Shown here piece by piece: positions 60,956 through 64,000 of a DNA stretch of 64,000 bases. Source of the stretch: Shewanella seohaensis (GTDB lineage: Bacteria; Pseudomonadota; Gammaproteobacteria; Enterobacterales; Shewanellaceae); the NCBI RefSeq assembly GCF_025449215.1, contig NZ_CP104900.1, positions 186,001 to 250,000 of the forward strand, given 5' to 3'. Made by a program: the position numbers and the translations under genes. Positions within the stretch are counted from its first letter, which is position 1; every line of letters starts with the position of its first letter. The notes beneath the pieces were generated by a model. That model saw only the letters and a program-made list of their open reading frames with translations, ran no database searches and was not told where the DNA came from.

Positions 60956-61488
60956 ATGCGTACATTCACCCTCATCAGCTTATTGCTGCTCAGCCTGTTC
61001 GCTCAGGCAACAGTGTACAAATGGGTCGATAAGGATGGAAAAGTCCATTACTCAGATGAGCCGCATCCCAATGCCGAGGTTGTTGAGTTAAAAGAGAAAA
61101 CCCTCAATCAAATTGCACTTCCCCCGTAAAAAATGACGCGGATGACTCGCAAGTGATCCAGCAAATCCAGTATCAAGTCGTCATCACCTCACCAGAAGAA
61201 GAGGAAACCGTGAGAGACAATAACGGCGACTTTCGGGTCACGGCCACTGTCACCCCGGAGATCAAAAGCCAGTATCTGATGGCACTAAAACTCGACGGTC
61301 AAACGGTCGGCCAGCCTCAAGTGGGTGGCATCTTCCAACTTAAGAACATCGACCGAGGTGAACACACCATTGTTGTCGATGCCATGACTCAAAACGGCAA
61401 AGTCTTTGCATCTAGCTCTCCACGAAAGATATTTCTTCATCAAGCGGCGATGAATCCAGTCCCGAAAAAACAACCTAAATCTAATTAA
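60956..61488 (+). CDS. DUF4124-domain periplasmic protein (one frameshift)
   Basis: About 177 residues when joined. Signal peptide MRTFTLISLLLLSLFAQA, then the DUF4124 core TVYKWVDKDGKVHYSDEPHP. The frame stops at 61129; one extra base in the C5 run at 61121-61125 gives ALPPVKNDADDSQ and continues with a beta-rich domain (VVITSPEEEETVRDNNGD) to 61488. DUF4124 genes are commonly placed between glnA and glnL in gammaproteobacteria. The function is unknown; the conserved place suggests a link to nitrogen control. Confidence 0.78.
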
Positions 61489-61557
61489 ACCATTTAATAA
61501 CAATTGATTAGGTCGTTTTTATTCAATCTAGCCGTTTGATGAAGTCGAGTTGCAGCA

Positions 61558-61587
61558 TGCACCAAATCGGTGCAACATAATGGTGCA
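61558..61587 (+). promoter_or_regulatory. tandem NtrC-binding sites before glnL
   Basis: TGCACCAAATCGGTGCA (61558-61574) has both NtrC arms fully matched. A second site, TGCAACATAATGGTGCA (61571-61587), shares four bases with it. They lie 23-52 bp before the glnL start, where in enterics NtrC-P limits glnLG transcription. Confidence 0.85.
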
Positions 61588-61609
61588 ACCCCATTTTCAG
61601 GAACGGTAG

Positions 61610-62656
61610 ATGGATAAAGAGACTCTGCTTAATCATTTAGTCACCGCGGTACTTGTCATCGATAAGGATCTTAAGCCTTGTTATGCCAACGCCGCAGCAG
61701 AGCAACTGTTAGGTGTCGGTAGCCATAGATTGGTCGAGCAAGCCCTGCCGGAGCATTATCAAATCCTTGGCGTTGATGCCCAATTACTGAGTGATGCGGT
61801 GAAAGCCGGCCAAGGCCTCACTGTTAATACGGCGACCTTAGTGACCTTAGATGCCCAGCACCATACCGTCGACCTAACGCTGATCCCGCTCGAAGACGAA
61901 GCACAATTGAGCCTACTTGAACTGAGACAAGTGGACCAACAACGCCGGATCCACCAACAACTCAGTCAAGATGCCCAGCAACAGGCGGCGCAATTTCTCG
62001 TGCGAAATTTGGCCCACGAGATCAAAAATCCCTTGGGCGGCCTACGTGGCGCGGCACAATTGCTCTCGCGGGAATTAGAGGATCCGGCACAAAAGGAATT
62101 TACCAATCTGATCATTGAGCAGGCCGACCGCCTGCGCAGCCTAGTGGACAGATTGCTCGGTCCGCAGCGACCGACCCAACATAGCCTGCACAACATTCAT
62201 CAAGTGGTGCAGAAGGTCTATAAACTCGTGGAAATGGCTCTGCCCGCCAATATTCAGCTAAAGCGCGACTACGATCCTTCGATTCCCGATATCGAGATGG
62301 ATCCCGACCAAATGCAACAAGCCGTGTTGAATATTTTGCAGAATGCGGTGCAAGCCCTTGAGCATACAGGTGGCGAAATCCTGATCCGCACCCGCACGCA
62401 ACATCAGGTCACTATCGGTTCGCAGCGCCACAAGCTCGTGCTGACCCTGTCCATTATCGACAATGGCCCAGGTATACCACCGGAGCTGATGGACACGCTG
62501 TTTTATCCCATGGTCACCAGTCGTGAGCAAGGTTCGGGGCTGGGCCTATCGATTGCCCATAACATTGCCAGATTACACTCGGGCAGAATCGATTGTGTAT
62601 CTAGCCCTGGGCATACCGAATTTATCATTTCGTTACCGATTTTAAGCGCCAAATAA
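61610..62656 (+). CDS. glnL: nitrogen regulation sensor kinase GlnL/NtrB
   Basis: 348 residues, soluble. N-terminal PAS domain (VTAVLVIDKDLKPCYANAAA), H-box NLAHEIKNPLGGLRGAAQLL with phospho-acceptor His136, and ATPase motifs NILQNAVQALEH, DNGPGIPPEL and GSGLGLSIAHN. It phosphorylates or dephosphorylates NtrC depending on PII protein. 37 bp before glnG. Confidence 0.96.
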   Translation: MDKETLLNHLVTAVLVIDKDLKPCYANAAAEQLLGVGSHRLVEQALPEHYQILGVDAQLLSDAVKAGQGLTVNTATLVTLDAQHHTVDLTLIPLEDEAQLSLLELRQVDQQRRIHQQLSQDAQQQAAQFLVRNLAHEIKNPLGGLRGAAQLLSRELEDPAQKEFTNLIIEQADRLRSLVDRLLGPQRPTQHSLHNIHQVVQKVYKLVEMALPANIQLKRDYDPSIPDIEMDPDQMQQAVLNILQNAVQALEHTGGEILIRTRTQHQVTIGSQRHKLVLTLSIIDNGPGIPPELMDTLFYPMVTSREQGSGLGLSIAHNIARLHSGRIDCVSSPGHTEFIISLPILSAK

Positions 62657-62693
62657 TCAAGACAAACCAACACATACCGTATGAGGAAGCAAA

Positions 62694-64000
62694 ATGCGAA
62701 TGAGTGAACAAGTGTGGATCCTCGACGATGACAGTTCGATACGTTGGGTGCTCGAAAAGGCGCTACAAGGCGCGAAACTCAGCACTGCCAGCTTTGCCGC
62801 GGCCGAATCACTCTGGCAAGCATTAGAGATTTCCCAGCCACGGGTCATAGTCTCAGATATTCGTATGCCGGGCACCGATGGCTTAACCCTATTAGAAAGG
62901 TTGCAAATCCACTACCCGCATATTCCCGTCATCATCATGACTGCACATTCGGATTTAGACAGTGCCGTCAGCGCCTATCAGGCGGGGGCATTTGAGTATT
63001 TACCCAAGCCCTTCGATATTGATGAAGCGATTTCCTTAGTCGAGCGCGCCCTAACCCATGCGACCGAGCAAAGCCCTGCACCTGCGGCGCAGGAGACGCA
63101 AGTCAAAACGCCCGAAATCATAGGTGAAGCGCCCGCCATGCAGGAGGTATTTCGCGCCATCGGCCGATTATCACGCTCCTCAATCAGCGTGCTCATCAAC
63201 GGCCAATCGGGTACGGGTAAAGAGCTGGTTGCAGGCGCATTGCACAAACACAGTCCACGCAAGGATAAGCCCTTTATTGCCTTGAATATGGCGGCAATTC
63301 CCAAAGACTTAATCGAATCAGAACTCTTCGGCCATGAAAAAGGCGCCTTCACCGGCGCGGCAAACGTGCGCCAAGGACGCTTCGAGCAAGCCAATGGAGG
63401 CACCCTGTTTTTAGATGAAATAGGCGATATGCCGCTGGACGTGCAAACCCGCCTGCTGCGGGTGCTCGCCGATGGGCAATTTTATCGAGTCGGCGGCCAT
63501 AGCGCAGTCCAAGTGGATGTGCGCATTATTGCCGCTACTCACCAAGATCTAGAGCAACTCGTACTTAAGGGAGGATTTAGGGAAGACCTATTCCATCGGC
63601 TCAATGTTATCCGCGTCCACTTGCCGCCGCTGTCACAACGCCGTGAGGATATTCCCCAACTGGCGACCCACTTTTTAGCCTCCGCCGCGAAGGAGATTGG
63701 TGTCGAGGCAAAAATCCTCACCAAAGAGACCGCAGCCAAGCTATCGCAACTGCCTTGGCCAGGGAACGTCAGACAACTCGAGAATACCTGTCGCTGGCTC
63801 ACGGTAATGGCCTCAGGGCAAGAAATCCTGCCCCAGGATTTACCCCCAGAGCTACTTAAAGAGCCCGCCAGTAATAATCCTATGGCAAAAGGCAGCCAAG
63901 ATTGGCAATCGGCACTCACAGAGTGGATTGACCAAAAACTGTCTGAGGGAAATAGTGATTTATTAACCGAAGTTCAGCCGGCCTTTGAACGTATTTTGCT
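62694..64000 (+). CDS. glnG: nitrogen regulator GlnG/NtrC (3' truncated by window edge)
   Basis: 435 residues visible from the ATG at 62694 (GAGG upstream); NtrC is usually about 470, so only the end is missing. Receiver with phospho-acceptor Asp55 in VSDIRMPGTDG and Lys in YLPKPFD; AAA+ domain with Walker A NGQSGTGKE, sigma-54 contact loop GAFTGA, Walker B LFLDEIGDM and R-finger region; then a linker leading to the C-terminal Fis-type DNA-binding helix, which is cut. It activates sigma-54 promoters such as that of glnA in this window. Confidence 0.96.
   Translation, partial: MRMSEQVWILDDDSSIRWVLEKALQGAKLSTASFAAAESLWQALEISQPRVIVSDIRMPGTDGLTLLERLQIHYPHIPVIIMTAHSDLDSAVSAYQAGAFEYLPKPFDIDEAISLVERALTHATEQSPAPAAQETQVKTPEIIGEAPAMQEVFRAIGRLSRSSISVLINGQSGTGKELVAGALHKHSPRKDKPFIALNMAAIPKDLIESELFGHEKGAFTGAANVRQGRFEQANGGTLFLDEIGDMPLDVQTRLLRVLADGQFYRVGGHSAVQVDVRIIAATHQDLEQLVLKGGFREDLFHRLNVIRVHLPPLSQRREDIPQLATHFLASAAKEIGVEAKILTKETAAKLSQLPWPGNVRQLENTCRWLTVMASGQEILPQDLPPELLKEPASNNPMAKGSQDWQSALTEWIDQKLSEGNSDLLTEVQPAFERIL

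Overview
The window comes from a Shewanella chromosome (S. oneidensis / S. putrefaciens type). I infer this from protein content: a periplasmic Tat-exported flavoprotein reductase with a tetraheme cytochrome, several chemoreceptors and GGDEF proteins, a PrnB-like/kynureninase-like pair, and the DUF4124-glnL-glnG order. No rRNA, tRNA, IS element, prophage or CRISPR array was found.

Layout. 1-7.3 kb: the end of a polyferredoxin-like membrane protein, katG, and an AraC regulator facing an SDR-cupin-alcohol dehydrogenase operon. 7.4-11.6 kb: typA/bipA and glnA, with a five-site NtrC array and a sigma-54 promoter before glnA. 11.8-14.3 kb: a TonB receptor behind a Fur-like box. 14.4-20.8 kb: an accessory respiratory module (cupin lyase-like protein, two porins, tetraheme cytochrome, Tat-exported flavin reductase, divergent TetR regulator) carrying one palindromic operator at two promoters. 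21-34 kb: transporters, small lipoproteins, the kynureninase-like/PrnB-like pair, a TetR/hydrolase pair around a perfect 25-bp palindrome, CHAP and M23 peptidase genes, and a second Fur-linked TonB receptor. 34-39 kb: a diguanylate cyclase, a pseudouridine synthase, an OmpR-type two-component system with a PepSY protein, and small membrane proteins. 39.4-44.5 kb: moaA-moaC-moaD-moaE-modA-modB-modC on one strand behind a probable molybdenum-cofactor riboswitch. 44.7-58 kb: ETF-ubiquinone oxidoreductase, two chemoreceptors, a MOSC protein, a GGDEF protein, a PfkB kinase and ovoA. 58-64 kb: ppnP, a NemR-like regulator with yqhD, then DUF4124-glnL-glnG, with two NtrC sites before glnL.

How the parts connect. 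Nitrogen control appears at both ends: NtrC (glnG) at the right edge should activate glnA 50 kb away and probably controls its own gene through the tandem sites. The 14-20 kb module looks like a complete periplasmic route: outer-membrane entry (porins), possible release of an unsaturated acid (cupin), and reduction with electrons from the cytochrome pool (tetraheme subunit to flavoprotein). The substrate is not known; DMSP/acrylate is the best guess because the cupin carries the DMSP-lyase metal-site pattern.

Data quality. Eleven genes are broken by twelve frameshifts. Every one is repaired by adding a single base, and most lie in short homopolymer runs. They affect housekeeping genes (modC, ppnP, ovoA) as well as accessory ones, so base-calling error is more likely than gene decay. 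I give the joined coordinates for these genes.
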